A stretch of 64,000 nucleotides of DNA from Ectothiorhodospira lacustris (GCF_022227845.1 NZ_JAJNQN010000008.1:62001-126000); one strand, 5' to 3'; counted from the stretch's first letter, positions 40,822 to 53,984 are shown. Translations and numbers: made by a program. The notes: a model not told the origin generated them from the sequence alone.

Positions 40822-41049
40822 GCGAAAGCACCCTGCCGCCACTCCCGCTGGAATAACCTGCCGTCACTCCCACGAAAGCGGGAGCCCAGGGTGGTCGGTC
40901 CGCGACTGGATTCCCGCCTTCGCGGGAATGACGATCATCGAAAGCACCTTGTCGCCACTCCCGCTAAAATAACCTGCCGTCACTCCCGCGAAAGCGGGAG
41001 CCCAAGGTGGTCGGTCCGCTGGATTCCCGCCTTCGCGGGAATGACGACC
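40822..41049. repeat. Tandem duplication of a paired-hairpin element
   Basis: A unit of 116 bases occurs twice, starting at GAAAGCACC (40824 and 40940). Each contains a short orphan arm (CCACTCCCGCT) and a full element: GTCACTCCC, GCGGGAGCCCA, GGTGGTCGGTCCGC spacer, CTGGATTCCCGC, CGCGGGAATGACG (40863-40933 and 40979-41046). Two further decayed right-arm ends (GGCGGGAATAACG, GGCAGAAATGACG) follow. It fills the icd-nudJ gap, which shows nothing else. Confidence 0.85.
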
Positions 41050-41123
41050 GTGGCGGGAATAACGACCGTGGCAGAAATGACGGTCTCAGAATACCTACAT
41101 CATCCCTGAGGAACCCCTTAAAC

Positions 41124-41570
41124 ATGGTCTGGACCCCACGCGTCACCGTCGCTGCCGTCGTCGAACGGAATGGCCGCTTTCTGCTGGTGGAGGAACTGGA
41201 ACAAGGCCGCAGCGTCTACAACCAGCCCGCCGGGCACCTGGAAGAGGACGAGGACCTGATCGCCGCCGCTATCCGGGAGACCCTGGAAGAAACCGGCCGT
41301 CGTCTCACCCCCCGCGCCCTGGTGGGCATCTACCGCTGGAAGCATGCGCCCACGGGGCTCACCTTCATCCGCGTGGCCGTCACCGGCGACATCTCGGAAC
41401 CGATACCCGGCCAGGTGCGGGATCCGGACATCCTCGACACCCACTGGATCGATCGTGATGCACTGGCGGCCCATCCCGACAAACTGCGCACCCCGCTGGT
41501 GCTGCGCTGCATTGATGATTACCTGAACGATCGCCGCTATCCCCTGGACCTGCTGGTGGACATGCCATGA
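41124..41570 (+). CDS. nudJ: Nudix hydrolase NudJ
   Basis: 148 residues. The Nudix box runs from GHLEEDEDL to RETLEETG. The start ([21 protein letters not shown]) is like E. coli NudJ, a phosphatase for nucleoside di/triphosphates and the thiamine precursor HMP-PP. The ATG at 41124 excludes an upstream part that is repeat DNA. It overlaps mnmA by 4 bases in the conserved order nudJ-mnmA-hflD. Confidence 0.93.
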   Translation: MVWTPRVTVAAVVERNGRFLLVEELEQGRSVYNQPAGHLEEDEDLIAAAIRETLEETGRRLTPRALVGIYRWKHAPTGLTFIRVAVTGDISEPIPGQVRDPDILDTHWIDRDALAAHPDKLRTPLVLRCIDDYLNDRRYPLDLLVDMP

Positions 41571-42697
41571 CCCCATCCCGCGCCAAACGCGTCATCGTCG
41601 GCATGTCCGGCGGCGTGGACTCATCCGTCTCCGCCCTCCTGCTGATGGAACAGGGTTACCGGGTGGAAGGTCTGTTCATGAAGAACTGGGAAGATGACGA
41701 CGAACCCGGCTACTGTTCCGCCGCCACCGACCTGGCAGATGCCAAGGCCGTGTGCGTCGAGTTAGAAATCCCCCTGCACAAGGTGAATTTTGCCAAGGAG
41801 TACTGGGACCGGGTGTTCGCCCATTTTCTGGAGGAATACCGTCTGGGCCGCACGCCTAATCCGGACATTCTCTGTAACCGGGAGATCAAGTTCCGCGCCT
41901 TCCTGGACTATGCCCTGGACAAGGGTGCCGACCTCATCGCCACCGGCCATTACGCCCGGGTGGATGAACTGGACGGACGCTTTCGCCTGTTGCAGGGATC
42001 GGATACCAACAAGGACCAGTCCTATTTCCTGCATGCCCTTGGCCAGCCGGCCCTGTCCCGCACCCTCTTCCCCCTGGGTGAACTGGAAAAGACCCGGGTG
42101 CGTGAGATCGCCACCGGGGCCGGGTTTGTGAACCACGCCAAGAAGGACAGCACCGGCATCTGCTTCATCGGTGAACGGCGTTTCCGGGACTTTCTCAAGC
42201 GCTACCTGCCGGCCCAACCCGGCCCCATCGTCAGCACCGAGGGACAAACACTGGGCGAGCACCAGGGACTCATGTACTACACCCCGGGACAGCGCCAGGG
42301 ACTGGGCATCGGTGGCGTCCACGGCGCCGCGGAAAACCCCTGGTATGTGGTGGACAAGGACATGACCGGCAACCGCCTGATCGTGGCCCAAGGACACGAT
42401 CATCCCGCCCTGCACGCCGGTGGCCTGGTGGCCACGGACGTGCACTGGATCGCCGGCAATGCGCCGAAAATGCCCCTGCACTGCCAGGCCAAGATCCGCT
42501 ACCGGCAGGCCCACCAGGACTGCATGGTGGAACCGATGCCGGATCAACCCGGCGCGCTCAATGTGCGCTTCCATCACCGGCAGCGCGCGGTGGCGCCGGG
42601 GCAGTCGGTGGTGTTCTATCAAGGGACCGAATGTCTGGGTGGTGGCATCATCGCCCGTAAGGATACGGACGCCCGACCGCATCCAATCGGGTTATAG
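41567..42697 (+). CDS. mnmA: tRNA-specific 2-thiouridylase
   Basis: 376 residues. The PP-loop is [14 protein letters not shown] from residue 12. The catalytic cysteines are Cys103 ([11 protein letters not shown]) and Cys199 ([12 protein letters not shown]). It thiolates U34 of Lys, Glu and Gln tRNAs with sulfur from the Tus relay. It is coupled to nudJ by an ATGA overlap and followed by hflD. Confidence 0.97.
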   Translation: MTPSRAKRVIVGMSGGVDSSVSALLLMEQGYRVEGLFMKNWEDDDEPGYCSAATDLADAKAVCVELEIPLHKVNFAKEYWDRVFAHFLEEYRLGRTPNPDILCNREIKFRAFLDYALDKGADLIATGHYARVDELDGRFRLLQGSDTNKDQSYFLHALGQPALSRTLFPLGELEKTRVREIATGAGFVNHAKKDSTGICFIGERRFRDFLKRYLPAQPGPIVSTEGQTLGEHQGLMYYTPGQRQGLGIGGVHGAAENPWYVVDKDMTGNRLIVAQGHDHPALHAGGLVATDVHWIAGNAPKMPLHCQAKIRYRQAHQDCMVEPMPDQPGALNVRFHHRQRAVAPGQSVVFYQGTECLGGGIIARKDTDARPHPIGL

Positions 42698-42739
42698 TTA
42701 CCCCCGAATCAAACCAGTCACGCAAACGGAAAACGACCC

Positions 42740-43375
42740 GTGGAAGCTTCACACCGCAATCGAACCCTGGCCCTGGCCGCCCTCTTCCAGTCCGCCGCAC
42801 TGGTTAAGGATGTCGCCTGGCGTGGTCAGTGCGATGCCGATCAACTGCAGACCATGATCAGCAGCCTGTTTGCCTTCGAGGCCAAGGCCATCGACGATAT
42901 TTACGGCGGCGCGGCGAACCTGCGTCGGGGGTTGCGGACCCTGCTGGAGCAGGTTCAGTCGGGCTCCCAGCAGGTGGACGGCGAGATCTCCCGGTATGTC
43001 ATCAGCCTGTTCTATCTGGAGCGCAAGCTGATGAAGCAGCCGGACATGATCAAGACGCTACGGGACGGGATCGAAGTGGCCGCCCATCAAAGCGAATCCT
43101 TCGGCATCCTGCACGAGAACATCATGTCCCGCCTGGGCCAGACCTATCAGAACACCATCAGTGAGCTGGGGCCTCGGATCGTCGTGCAGGGGGAGCAGAA
43201 CCACCTGGCCAACCCGCACAATGCGGCACGCATCCGCGCCCTGCTCCTGGCGGGCATCCGCGCAGCAGTCCTGTGGCGTCAGGCAGGGGGATCGAGATGG
43301 AAACTGATCTTCGGGCGCAACGCCATGCTGGCTGAGGCGCGATTCATGCTTGAGGAGACCGCAGAGGCCTCCTGA
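42740..43375 (+). CDS. hflD: High frequency lysogenization protein HflD
   Basis: 211 residues, all-helical. LALAALFQSAALV, YVISLFYLERKLM and NAARIRALLLAGIRAAVLWRQ match HflD, a membrane-associated protein that binds lambda CII in E. coli and whose cellular role is poorly known. It starts at GTG (42740) with GGAAAA upstream. In E. coli purB follows directly; here an 10.6-kb block intervenes. Confidence 0.93.
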   Translation: MEASHRNRTLALAALFQSAALVKDVAWRGQCDADQLQTMISSLFAFEAKAIDDIYGGAANLRRGLRTLLEQVQSGSQQVDGEISRYVISLFYLERKLMKQPDMIKTLRDGIEVAAHQSESFGILHENIMSRLGQTYQNTISELGPRIVVQGEQNHLANPHNAARIRALLLAGIRAAVLWRQAGGSRWKLIFGRNAMLAEARFMLEETAEAS

Positions 43376-43400
43376 GCCTATGTGTTCATACCTGCCATAC

Positions 43401-43500
43401 CCCTCATCCCCTGCCCTTCTCCTCTTTAAGGGAGAAGGGAGCACCTCGACAAAAAGCCCCTCTCCCACAAGGGGAGAGGGGCTGGGGTAAGGGGTGAGAG
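43401..43500. repeat. Large double-hairpin repeat between hflD and acnB
   Basis: CCCTTCTCC (43414-43422) pairs with GGAGAAGGG (43431-43439). A second hairpin pairs AGCCCCTCTCCC (43455-43466) with GGGGAGAGGGGCT (43471-43483). Outer arms CCCTCATCCCC and GGGGTAAGGGGTGAG close the element. It is the same family as 20795-20842 and lies between convergent genes. Confidence 0.8.
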
Positions 43501-43510
43501 GGCAAAAACC

Positions 43511-46087
43511 CTACGCCGCCACCACCGGAATTACCTTCCGGGCCGCTTCCTCATACTCCGGCAACTGATCAAAGTTGAGGTAACGGTAGACCTCGGCCGC
43601 CATGGTATTCAGGCCGGCCACATGCCCCATGTACTCATCCACCGTGGGCAGGCGCCCCATCACAGCCGCCACCGCCGCCAGCTCCGCGGAGGCCAGGAAC
43701 ACATCGGCCCCGTCCCCCAGACGGTTGGGGAAGTTGCGGGTGGAGGTGGACACCACCTTGGCACCGGGGGCCACCCGGGCCTGATTGCCCATGCACAGGG
43801 AACAGCCGGGCATCTCGGTGCGGGCGCCGGCACGACCATAGATGCCGTAGTAGCCCTCCTCCGTCAGCTGGCGCTGATCCATGCGGGTAGGCGGCGACAG
43901 CCACAGACGGGTGGGCATCTGGCCCTGGAACGTCTCCAGCAGCTTGCCGGCGGCGCGGAAGTGACCGATGTTGGTCATGCAGGAGCCGATGAACACCTCG
44001 TCAATCTTGCCGCCGGCCACTTCCGACAGCAGACGGGCGTCGTCCGGATCATTGGGAGCACAGAGGATGGGCTCCTTGATCTGACTAAGATCGATCTCGA
44101 TCACCGCCGCGTACTCGGCATCCGCGTCGGCCCGCATCAGGCGGGGATTGGCCAGCCACTCTTCCATGGCCTTGGCGCGACGCTCCAGGGTCCGGGCATC
44201 GCCGTAACCGTTGGCGATCATCCAGCGCAGCATGGTGATATTCGAGCGCAGGTATTCGGCCACCCGATCTTCCGACAGGGCGATGGTGCAGCCACCGGCG
44301 GAACGCTCGGCAGAGGCATCGGACAGCTCGAACGCCTGTTCCACGGTGAGGTCGTCCAGACCTTCGATCTCCAGGATGCGGCCGGAGAAGATATTCTTCT
44401 TGCCCTTTTTCTCCACCGTCAGCAGACCCTGCTGGATGGCCGCATAGGGGATGGCGTGAACCAGATCCCGCAGGGTGATGCCGGACTGACGCTCACCTTT
44501 GAAGCGCACCAGGACCGACTCGGGCATATCCAGGGGCATCACGCCGGTGGCGGCGGCAAAAGCCACCAGACCGGAGCCGGCCGGGAAGGAGATGCCGATG
44601 GGGAAGCGGGTGTGCGAGTCACCGCCGGTGCCCACGGTGTCGGGCAGCAGCATGCGGTTCAGCCAAGAGTGGATGATGCCGTCACCCGGACGCAGGGAGA
44701 CACCGCCCCGGTTCATGATGAAGTCCGGCAAGGTGTGGTGGGTCTGCACGTCCACCGGCTTGGGATAGGCGGCGGTGTGGCAGAAGGACTGCATCACCAG
44801 ATCGGCCTGGAAGCCCAGGCAGGCCAGATCCTTGAGTTCGTCGCGGGTCATGGGGCCGGTGGTGTCCTGGGAACCCACGGTGGTCATGCGCGGCTCGCAG
44901 TAGGTGCCGGGGCGGATACCGGTTACGCCGCAGGCCTTGCCCACCATCTTCTGGGCCAGGGTGAAGCCCTTGCCGCTGTCCACCGGGGCCTGGGGCCGCT
45001 TGAACACGTCGGAGGCCGGCAGGTTCAGGGCCTGGCGGGCACGATCGGTCAGGCCGCGACCGATGATCAGGGGGATGCGACCGCCGGCGCGGACCTCGTC
45101 CAGCATCACCGGGGAGCGCAGTTCGAAGGTGGTGATCACGGTATCGCTGCCGTGGCGGCAGACCTTGCCGGCGTGGGGGTAAATGTCCACCACGTCACCC
45201 ATCTCAAGGCCGTTGACGTCCAGTTCGATGGGCAGAGCGCCGGCATCTTCCATGGTGTTGAAGAAGATGGGGGCGATCTTGCCGCCCAGGCAGACGCCGC
45301 CGAATCGCTTGTTGGGCACATAGGGGATATCATCACCGATGTACCACAGCACCGAGTTGGTGGCGGACTTGCGGGAGGAGCCGGTACCCATCACATCGCC
45401 CACCAGGGCGACCGGATGACCCTTCTGCTTGAGTACCTCGATCTGAGCCTGGGCATCGGTGACGCCTTCACGGGGCATCTTGTACATGGCCTTGGCATGC
45501 AGGGGGATGTCCGGACGGCTCCAGGCGTCGGGGGCCGGGGACAGGTCGTCGGTGTTGGTCTCGCCCGGGACCTTGAAAATGGTCACGGTCATCTTTTCCG
45601 GCACGGCCGGCCGGCTCAGGAACCACTCGGCATCGGCCCAGGACTGCATCACGGCCTGGGCGTGGGTGTTGCCGGCCTTGGCCCGCTCTTCCACATCGTG
45701 GAAGGCATCGAACATGAGCAGGGTGTGCTTGAGCTCCTTGGCGGCAGCCACGACCAGTTCGGCGTCATCCAGCAGCTCCACCAAAGTCGCGATGTTATAG
45801 CCGCCCTGCATGGTGCCCAGCAGTTCCACGGCGCGGGTACGGTCGATCAAGGGAGAGCTGACCTCACCCTTGGCCACGGCAGACAGGAAACCGGCCTTCA
45901 CATAGGCGGCCTCATCCACGCCCGGGGGTACACGATGGGTGATGAGGTCCAGCAGGAAGTCTTCCTCACCGGCGGGCGGGTTCTTCAACAGCTCCACCAG
46001 TTGGGCGGTCATCTCCGCATCCAGGGGTTTGGGCACCACCCCTTCCGCTGCACGTTCCTGGACATGTTGGCGATAGGCTTCAAGCAC
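43511..46087 (-). CDS. acnB: Aconitate hydratase B
   Basis: 858 residues, normal for AcnB. The N-terminal HEAT-like domain ([16 protein letters not shown]) and swivel domain precede the catalytic part, unlike AcnA. Iron-sulfur cysteines are visible in [13 protein letters not shown] and [12 protein letters not shown]. It interconverts citrate and isocitrate; AcnB is the main growth-phase enzyme. It starts at GTG (46087) with GAGGA upstream. It is divergent from acnA. Confidence 0.97.
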   Translation of the reverse strand: MLEAYRQHVQERAAEGVVPKPLDAEMTAQLVELLKNPPAGEEDFLLDLITHRVPPGVDEAAYVKAGFLSAVAKGEVSSPLIDRTRAVELLGTMQGGYNIATLVELLDDAELVVAAAKELKHTLLMFDAFHDVEERAKAGNTHAQAVMQSWADAEWFLSRPAVPEKMTVTIFKVPGETNTDDLSPAPDAWSRPDIPLHAKAMYKMPREGVTDAQAQIEVLKQKGHPVALVGDVMGTGSSRKSATNSVLWYIGDDIPYVPNKRFGGVCLGGKIAPIFFNTMEDAGALPIELDVNGLEMGDVVDIYPHAGKVCRHGSDTVITTFELRSPVMLDEVRAGGRIPLIIGRGLTDRARQALNLPASDVFKRPQAPVDSGKGFTLAQKMVGKACGVTGIRPGTYCEPRMTTVGSQDTTGPMTRDELKDLACLGFQADLVMQSFCHTAAYPKPVDVQTHHTLPDFIMNRGGVSLRPGDGIIHSWLNRMLLPDTVGTGGDSHTRFPIGISFPAGSGLVAFAAATGVMPLDMPESVLVRFKGERQSGITLRDLVHAIPYAAIQQGLLTVEKKGKKNIFSGRILEIEGLDDLTVEQAFELSDASAERSAGGCTIALSEDRVAEYLRSNITMLRWMIANGYGDARTLERRAKAMEEWLANPRLMRADADAEYAAVIEIDLSQIKEPILCAPNDPDDARLLSEVAGGKIDEVFIGSCMTNIGHFRAAGKLLETFQGQMPTRLWLSPPTRMDQRQLTEEGYYGIYGRAGARTEMPGCSLCMGNQARVAPGAKVVSTSTRNFPNRLGDGADVFLASAELAAVAAVMGRLPTVDEYMGHVAGLNTMAAEVYRYLNFDQLPEYEEAARKVIPVVAA

Positions 46088-46267
46088 GTGTGTGATCCTC
46101 TTTAACGCCCCGGCTGCCCGGGGAGGGAGAAATATCCCTTATGATCAATATTTTATTTTGACAGACAGGGTTATTGCGCGGCAGCATTCTAAACCACCGG
46201 GAGGGTGGCAGACCAGAAATGCCTTGTGCGAGGCTGTGCCATACTCACCAAAGGACTTCTGAATAAC

Positions 46268-46337
46268 TCATTCCCGCGCAGGCGGGAATCCAGTGACGGA
46301 CTGACAATCCTGGACTCCCGCTTTCGCGGGAGTGACG
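46268..46337. repeat. Paired-hairpin element in the acnB-acnA gap
   Basis: TCATTCCCGC with GCGGGAATCCAGT, then GGACTCCCGC with GCGGGAGTGACG, 70 bases in all. Degenerate arms follow at about 46345-46380 (GCGGGAACCCAGC). The 398-base gap also holds an AT-rich patch near 46140-46165, where a TTGACA (46158) has no matching -10. Confidence 0.85.
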
Positions 46338-46410
46338 GCAATCAGATCCAGTGGTTCCTGTGCACGCGGGAACCCAGCAACAAACGGACAGCAGGGTATT
46401 AACGAAGATC

Positions 46411-46437
46411 GTCATTCCCGCGCAGGCGGGAATCCAG
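46411..46437. repeat. Half-element close to the acnA start
   Basis: GTCATTCCCGC and GCGGGAATCCAG form one hairpin only, ending 48 bases before the acnA ATG, so it probably lies in the acnA leader RNA and could affect its stability or translation. Confidence 0.75.
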
Positions 46438-46485
46438 GAACAGCATGGCAAGCACACCGTTCCACAGAAAGAGGGAGCCGCCACG

Positions 46486-49224
<2,739 letters not shown>

Positions 49225-49246
49225 AGCGTGGGCACCAGGTCGATAA

Positions 49247-49317
49247 GTCATTCCCGCGAAAGCGGGAATCCAGTAGCATGGTAAAAATATTGGACTCCCG
49301 CCTTCGCGGGAGTGACG
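49247..49317. repeat. Paired-hairpin element downstream of acnA
   Basis: GTCATTCCCGC with GCGGGAATCCAGT, a 17-base A/T-rich spacer, then GGACTCCCGC with GCGGGAGTGACG. It is a near-ideal copy 22 bases after the acnA stop, and may act as its 3' end. Confidence 0.88.
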
Positions 49318-49384
49318 TCAGGTGGACCCGCGTGAGCTAGATGGACCCGCTTGAGTTAGTCTGGAAAAATCAGGGGCATGATGG

Positions 49385-49771
49385 ATGGATGGCAAAATCA
49401 ACATCCCGGCGGACAGGGCCACGCCAGGCGCTGTCCTGGCGGAGGATGTGCGGGATCGCAGCGGCAGACTGCTGCTGTCCGCCGGTTTACCCCTTAGAGA
49501 CAAACATATCCGCGTCCTGAAGACCTGGGGCGTTAACGAGGTCGCCATCTGGACAGACAGGGAGGTTCCGCTCATGCACACTGAGTCATCGGCCACCGTC
49601 CCCTCCCTCAGGGATAGTAGCGACATCAGCGAAACATCATGGACTCAGGCCAAAAGCATCATGTCAACGGCCTTCATGCACGCGGATCTTGCCAGTCCCG
49701 TCATGGATACCCTGTTCAAGGTATCGACGGCACGTCTCGCAAGGAAACTTGACGCCAAGGCCGGCCCATGA
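49385..49771 (+). CDS. Small protein with an HD-GYP-type N-terminal region
   Basis: 128 residues, not assigned to a named family. Residues 1-55 (PGAVLAEDVRDRSGRLLLSAG, then KHIRVLKTWGV) look like the segment that precedes the HD domain in many HD-GYP and HDOD signalling proteins. Here no HD domain follows, only about 70 helical residues. It overlaps the HDOD gene by 4 bases (ATGA), so it is the first gene of a coupled three-gene operon and may be a detached regulatory or sensing part of it. The ATG at 49385 is used. Confidence 0.75.
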   Translation: MDGKINIPADRATPGAVLAEDVRDRSGRLLLSAGLPLRDKHIRVLKTWGVNEVAIWTDREVPLMHTESSATVPSLRDSSDISETSWTQAKSIMSTAFMHADLASPVMDTLFKVSTARLARKLDAKAGP

Positions 49772-50616
49772 CAGGAGGCACCATCGACGACATCCTCGCC
49801 GGCAACCCGGACCTGGGAACCCTGCCGAGCGTCTTTCATCGCGTCGAAGCCGCAGTCAACGACCCCACCAGTTCCTTCGAGGCTATGAGCCGGGCCATCG
49901 AGACCGACAGTGCCCTGACCGCCAAACTGCTCCGCATCGCCAACAGCAGCCTTTACAACTTTCCGAGCCGGATCAACAGCATCGACCGTGCCATCAGCAT
50001 CATCGGCACCCAGCAACTGCGCGATCTGGTCCTGGCCGCCACCATCATCCGCTATTTCAGCCATCTTCCCGTAGCGGGTGTCGACATGGACAGCTTCTGG
50101 CGGCACAGCATCGTCACTGCACTTCTGGCACGCAGCCTGGCCGGCGCCCGCCGTGAAACCAATGTGGAACGTTTCTACGTAGCCGGCTTGCTCCACGATA
50201 TCGGACGCCTGCTCATGTTCATGCACCTGACCACCCCCTCCGCCCGGATCCTGGCGCGCAGGGACGAACGTCAATGCCTCCTGTTTCAGGCGGAACAGGA
50301 GGTCCTGGGGGTGGACCATGCGGAACTGGGCGGCGATCTACTGCGGGCATGGAACCTGCCGCGAGCCTTCGAGGAGCCGGTGCGCCATCATCACTCGCCT
50401 AGCCTGGCCTCCCAATACCCCATCGAGACCGCTGTCGTCCATGTCGCCGACAGTATTGCCAATGCCCTGAGACTGGGCACCAGTGGGGAACGCTATGTAC
50501 CCCCGATCAATGATGAAACCTGGATTCGCATCGCACTGCCCGAAAACATGCTGGAACAGGTGATCACATACACTGATATGCACTACCAGCAGGTAGTCGA
50601 TGTATTCATGGCATGA
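49768..50616 (+). CDS. HDOD-domain signalling protein
   Basis: 282 residues, one HDOD domain. AKLLRIANSSLYNFP and SIDRAISIIGTQQLRDLVL are typical, followed by HDIGRLLM. HDOD proteins are non-enzymatic relatives of HD-GYP domains that couple signals to motility, type IV pili or c-di-GMP enzymes. It overlaps both neighbours by 4 bases, so stoichiometric synthesis with the GGDEF-EAL protein is likely. Confidence 0.92.
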   Translation: MTGGTIDDILAGNPDLGTLPSVFHRVEAAVNDPTSSFEAMSRAIETDSALTAKLLRIANSSLYNFPSRINSIDRAISIIGTQQLRDLVLAATIIRYFSHLPVAGVDMDSFWRHSIVTALLARSLAGARRETNVERFYVAGLLHDIGRLLMFMHLTTPSARILARRDERQCLLFQAEQEVLGVDHAELGGDLLRAWNLPRAFEEPVRHHHSPSLASQYPIETAVVHVADSIANALRLGTSGERYVPPINDETWIRIALPENMLEQVITYTDMHYQQVVDVFMA

Positions 50617-52565
50617 AAATGACTAAAAAGGACGCACCTCACCCGCCAGAAATCGACTATCTGCGTGGGCGTGTGGCTTATCTTGAGGCCGCCAATCACT
50701 GGCATCACTATGCCATGGACGTACTGGCCTCGATGACCTCGATCTTCGGTGACCATCGCCATAATCGGGACACCCAGACCATCCTCAAATATGCGCATGA
50801 CTGCGTCAAGCGCGTCCTGCCTTTTGAAGATGCGGGCTACTACACCGTGGACGACGACTCCAATTTCAACCTCACTTACCGACAGCCGGGCTGCACGGAT
50901 GCCGATCTGGAAGCCGCCGTCGAGCGGCTGATCGAAGAAGGCACATTTGCCTGGGCCATCAATCAGAACCATCCGGTCTGTCTCTCCGCCGGTGATCATC
51001 ATACCCCCGACGCGCATCTGGTCCTGCACGTCATCTCCACCCGCACCCGAATCCGTGGCATGTTTGTCGGGCGTATCCACGGCACGGACCTACGGATCGG
51101 CGAATCGGGCCTCAAGGTGCTCTCCATCGTTCTGTTCAACACGGCCTATGCGCTGGAAAGTGCCGCCCTCTATACCCTCAGGGAGCAACAACATCAGACC
51201 CTGCGCAAGATCACCCAGCGTCAATCGCGGGAACTGATTCATCAGCACAGCCATGACACCCTCACGGGCCTGCCCAACCGGGTCCTCTTCAATGACCGCC
51301 TGAGCCAGCTGATGCAGCGCCGGGGGGCACCTGATGCCCATATTGCCGTGATCCTCATGGACCTGGATCACTTCAAGCGGGTGAATGATTCTCTGGGCCA
51401 CCGTGCGGGAGACCTGCTGATCCGCCGTCTGGCCGGCGAGATGCGCAGCACCCTTCTCTCCGCCGAAGTGGCTCGGCGCTATCACCTGGACGTGGCCAAC
51501 GTGACCCTCTCCCGCCTGGGCGGTGATGAATTCGGCATCATCCTGGATAACGTGGCCTCGCTGGACCTGGTGGCCCGCTTTGTCCAGCAACTGATCGAAA
51601 GCATCAGTCGCGAACACGAGGTCATGGATCATCAGGTCTTCATCACCTGTAGCGCGGGAATCAGCATCCATCCTTTCGACGGCGATGACACGGACACCTT
51701 GGTCAAGAACGCCGACGCGGCCATGTATGAGGCCAAGCAACGCGGTCGCAACCTGTATCAGTTCTATACCCAGGACCTCAATTCCCAGACCTACCGCCAC
51801 CTGGTACTGGAAAACCAGCTGGTCAAGGCCTTGGCCCGGGACGAATTCGACATCCACTATCAGCCCCAGATATCGCTGAGGACCGGCCGGGTGGAAGCGC
51901 TGGAGGCGCTGGTGCGCTGGCATCATCCGGAGAAGGGCCTGCAGAGCCCGGCCCGCTTCATCCCCATTGCCGAAGACACCGGCATCATCGAAGGTCTGGG
52001 GCTGTGGGTGCTCAAAAGGGTATGCGAGGATGTACACCGACTGCGGGATGCAGGTATCGAATCACCCCGCATGGCCATCAACCTGTCGGCCCGCCAGTTC
52101 CGGCAGGCCAACCTGGTGGAAAAATACATCGCCATCCTCAAGGAGCATGATGTCTCGCCCTGCGCCATTGAGCTGGAACTGACGGAAAGCACCATCATGC
52201 AGGACATCCACGTGGCCGTGGACATGTTCCGGCAACTTCACCAGCTGGGTTTTCGTCTGGCAGTGGATGATTTCGGCACCGGATACTCATCGCTCAACAA
52301 CTTGAAGCATTTTCCTATCCATACTCTCAAGATCGACCGTTCCTTCGTCAGCGACACGCCCCATGATCGCGACGATACCGCCATCGTCACGGCCATCGTC
52401 GCCATGGCCAAGGGGCTGGGCCTGGAAGTCGTGGCGGAAGGGGTGGAAAATGAAGAACAGCTGGCCTTCCTGAAGCAACTCGACTGTGAATTCATCCAGG
52501 GCTACTACTTCAGCAAACCCTTGCCATTCAATGATCTATGCCAATATCTTAAAGCGTATTCCTGA
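50613..52565 (+). CDS. GAF-like/GGDEF/EAL bifunctional c-di-GMP enzyme
   Basis: 650 residues, no membrane segment. Residues about 20-195 form a GAF-like sensor, followed by a short coiled segment (REQQHQTLRKITQRQSREL). The GGDEF domain is intact (RLGGDEFGII), and the EAL domain keeps EALVRWHH, NLSARQFRQ, ELTESTI, DDFGTGYSS, KIDRSF and AEGVENEEQ. Both synthesis and hydrolysis of c-di-GMP are possible. It is the last gene of the HDOD operon; it converges on fumC, 15 bases away. Confidence 0.93.
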   Translation: MKMTKKDAPHPPEIDYLRGRVAYLEAANHWHHYAMDVLASMTSIFGDHRHNRDTQTILKYAHDCVKRVLPFEDAGYYTVDDDSNFNLTYRQPGCTDADLEAAVERLIEEGTFAWAINQNHPVCLSAGDHHTPDAHLVLHVISTRTRIRGMFVGRIHGTDLRIGESGLKVLSIVLFNTAYALESAALYTLREQQHQTLRKITQRQSRELIHQHSHDTLTGLPNRVLFNDRLSQLMQRRGAPDAHIAVILMDLDHFKRVNDSLGHRAGDLLIRRLAGEMRSTLLSAEVARRYHLDVANVTLSRLGGDEFGIILDNVASLDLVARFVQQLIESISREHEVMDHQVFITCSAGISIHPFDGDDTDTLVKNADAAMYEAKQRGRNLYQFYTQDLNSQTYRHLVLENQLVKALARDEFDIHYQPQISLRTGRVEALEALVRWHHPEKGLQSPARFIPIAEDTGIIEGLGLWVLKRVCEDVHRLRDAGIESPRMAINLSARQFRQANLVEKYIAILKEHDVSPCAIELELTESTIMQDIHVAVDMFRQLHQLGFRLAVDDFGTGYSSLNNLKHFPIHTLKIDRSFVSDTPHDRDDTAIVTAIVAMAKGLGLEVVAEGVENEEQLAFLKQLDCEFIQGYYFSKPLPFNDLCQYLKAYS

Positions 52566-52580
52566 TTTCATTCCTTCTTG

Positions 52581-53984
52581 TCACGTTTTCCTGCCACTGT
52601 CTTCCTCCGCAATACCCGTCAGTCTCATGGGATCCAGCAATCGACGCAAGGTGGCCTCATCCAGACCCGTCATCTCCAGCGCCACCGCCAGGACGGGCCT
52701 GCCCTCCCCGTAAGCCCGCTTGGCAATCGCCGCCCCTTGCTCATAACCGATCACCGGATTGAGCGCCGTCACCAGAATGGGATTGCGCTCCAGCGCCGCC
52801 CTGAGCCGCGACTCATCCACCATCAGGCCCTCCACGGCCTTTTCACGCAGCAGCACGACGCCGCGGTACAGCAGTTCGATGCTCTCAAGAAGATCGTGAG
52901 CAATCAGCGGTAACATCACGTTAAGCTGAAAGTTTCCGGACTGACCGGCGATGCCGATCGTGACATCGTTTCCCATCACCCGGGCACAGATCATCGCCAC
53001 CGCCTCCGGAACCACCGGATTCACCTTGCCGGGCATGATGCTGCTCCCCGGCTGCAGAGCCGGCAGCCGGATCTCACCCAACCCGGCCAGCGGCCCCGAG
53101 TTCATCCAGCGCAGATCGTTGCAGATCTTCATCAGGCTCACCGCCAGGGTCTTGAGCTGCCCGCTGATCTCCACCGCCGTATCCTGGGCCGCCAAGCCCT
53201 CAAACCGGCTCGGCTTGGTCACGAACACCACCCCGGTGCGGCGGGACAGAATCCGGGCGACACGATCGCCCAGTTCAGGATGGGCATTTACCCCCGTCCC
53301 CACCGCGGTCCCGCCGATGGCCAGCTCCACCAGGCGGGGAAAGCCGTCTTCCAAACGCTCCGCCCCGTAGCGCATCTGCTGAGCCCAGGCCCCCAGTTCC
53401 TGATCCAGCCGCACCGGCATGGCATCCATGAGATGGGTACGCCCGGTCTTCACCAGACCGGAAAAGTCCGCAGCACGCCGGTCGATGCACTCTGCCAGCT
53501 CAAGTACCGCAGGAATCAGCCGCTGCCGCAGTGCCAGGGCCGCGGCCACATGCAGCGCGGTCGGAATGACATCGTTGGAGCTCTGCCCGAGATTGACGTG
53601 GTCATTGGGGTGCACGAGCGTCCCCAGGTGCCGGGATGCCAGCGTGGCGATGACCTCATTGGCATTCATGTTGGAGCTGGTGCCGCTGCCGGTCTGAAAT
53701 ACATCCACCGGGAACTGCTCGGCATGTTCCCCTCGTGAGACGGCATCGGCGGCCACGATAATGGCGTCGGCCATCTCATCGGACAGCAGTCCCAGATCCC
53801 GGTTGGCCTGAGCACAGGCTGCCTTCACATGTCCCAAGGCCTGGACAAACGCGGCCGGCATCGGCCGGCCGCTGATCCGGAAATGATTCACGGCGCGTTG
53901 AGTCTGAGCGCCGTACAGGGCCTTGGCCGGGACCTCCACCGGTCCCATGCTGTCATGTTCCACACGCATCCCGGAGTTACCCAT
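52581..53984 (-). CDS. fumC: Class II fumarase
   Basis: 467 residues, the size of E. coli FumC, an iron-free, oxidant-resistant enzyme. TGSGTSSNMNANEV, GRTHLMDAMPVRL and the signature GSSIMPGKVNP are present. It hydrates fumarate to malate. The ATG at 53984 has GAGGAGG about 9 bases upstream; a GTG/ATG ten codons earlier was rejected. It is divergent from purB. Confidence 0.95.
   Translation of the reverse strand: MGNSGMRVEHDSMGPVEVPAKALYGAQTQRAVNHFRISGRPMPAAFVQALGHVKAACAQANRDLGLLSDEMADAIIVAADAVSRGEHAEQFPVDVFQTGSGTSSNMNANEVIATLASRHLGTLVHPNDHVNLGQSSNDVIPTALHVAAALALRQRLIPAVLELAECIDRRAADFSGLVKTGRTHLMDAMPVRLDQELGAWAQQMRYGAERLEDGFPRLVELAIGGTAVGTGVNAHPELGDRVARILSRRTGVVFVTKPSRFEGLAAQDTAVEISGQLKTLAVSLMKICNDLRWMNSGPLAGLGEIRLPALQPGSSIMPGKVNPVVPEAVAMICARVMGNDVTIGIAGQSGNFQLNVMLPLIAHDLLESIELLYRGVVLLREKAVEGLMVDESRLRAALERNPILVTALNPVIGYEQGAAIAKRAYGEGRPVLAVALEMTGLDEATLRRLLDPMRLTGIAEEDSGRKT

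Noticed and set aside
40822-41049. Possible CRISPR array or IS remnant
   Set aside because: It is a twofold tandem duplication of a hairpin element with no spacers and no transposase.
43622-46105. 827-codon open frame on the plus strand opposite acnB
   Set aside because: It is antisense to a textbook AcnB; its Gly/His/Gln-rich translation is typical of shadow frames in GC-rich DNA.
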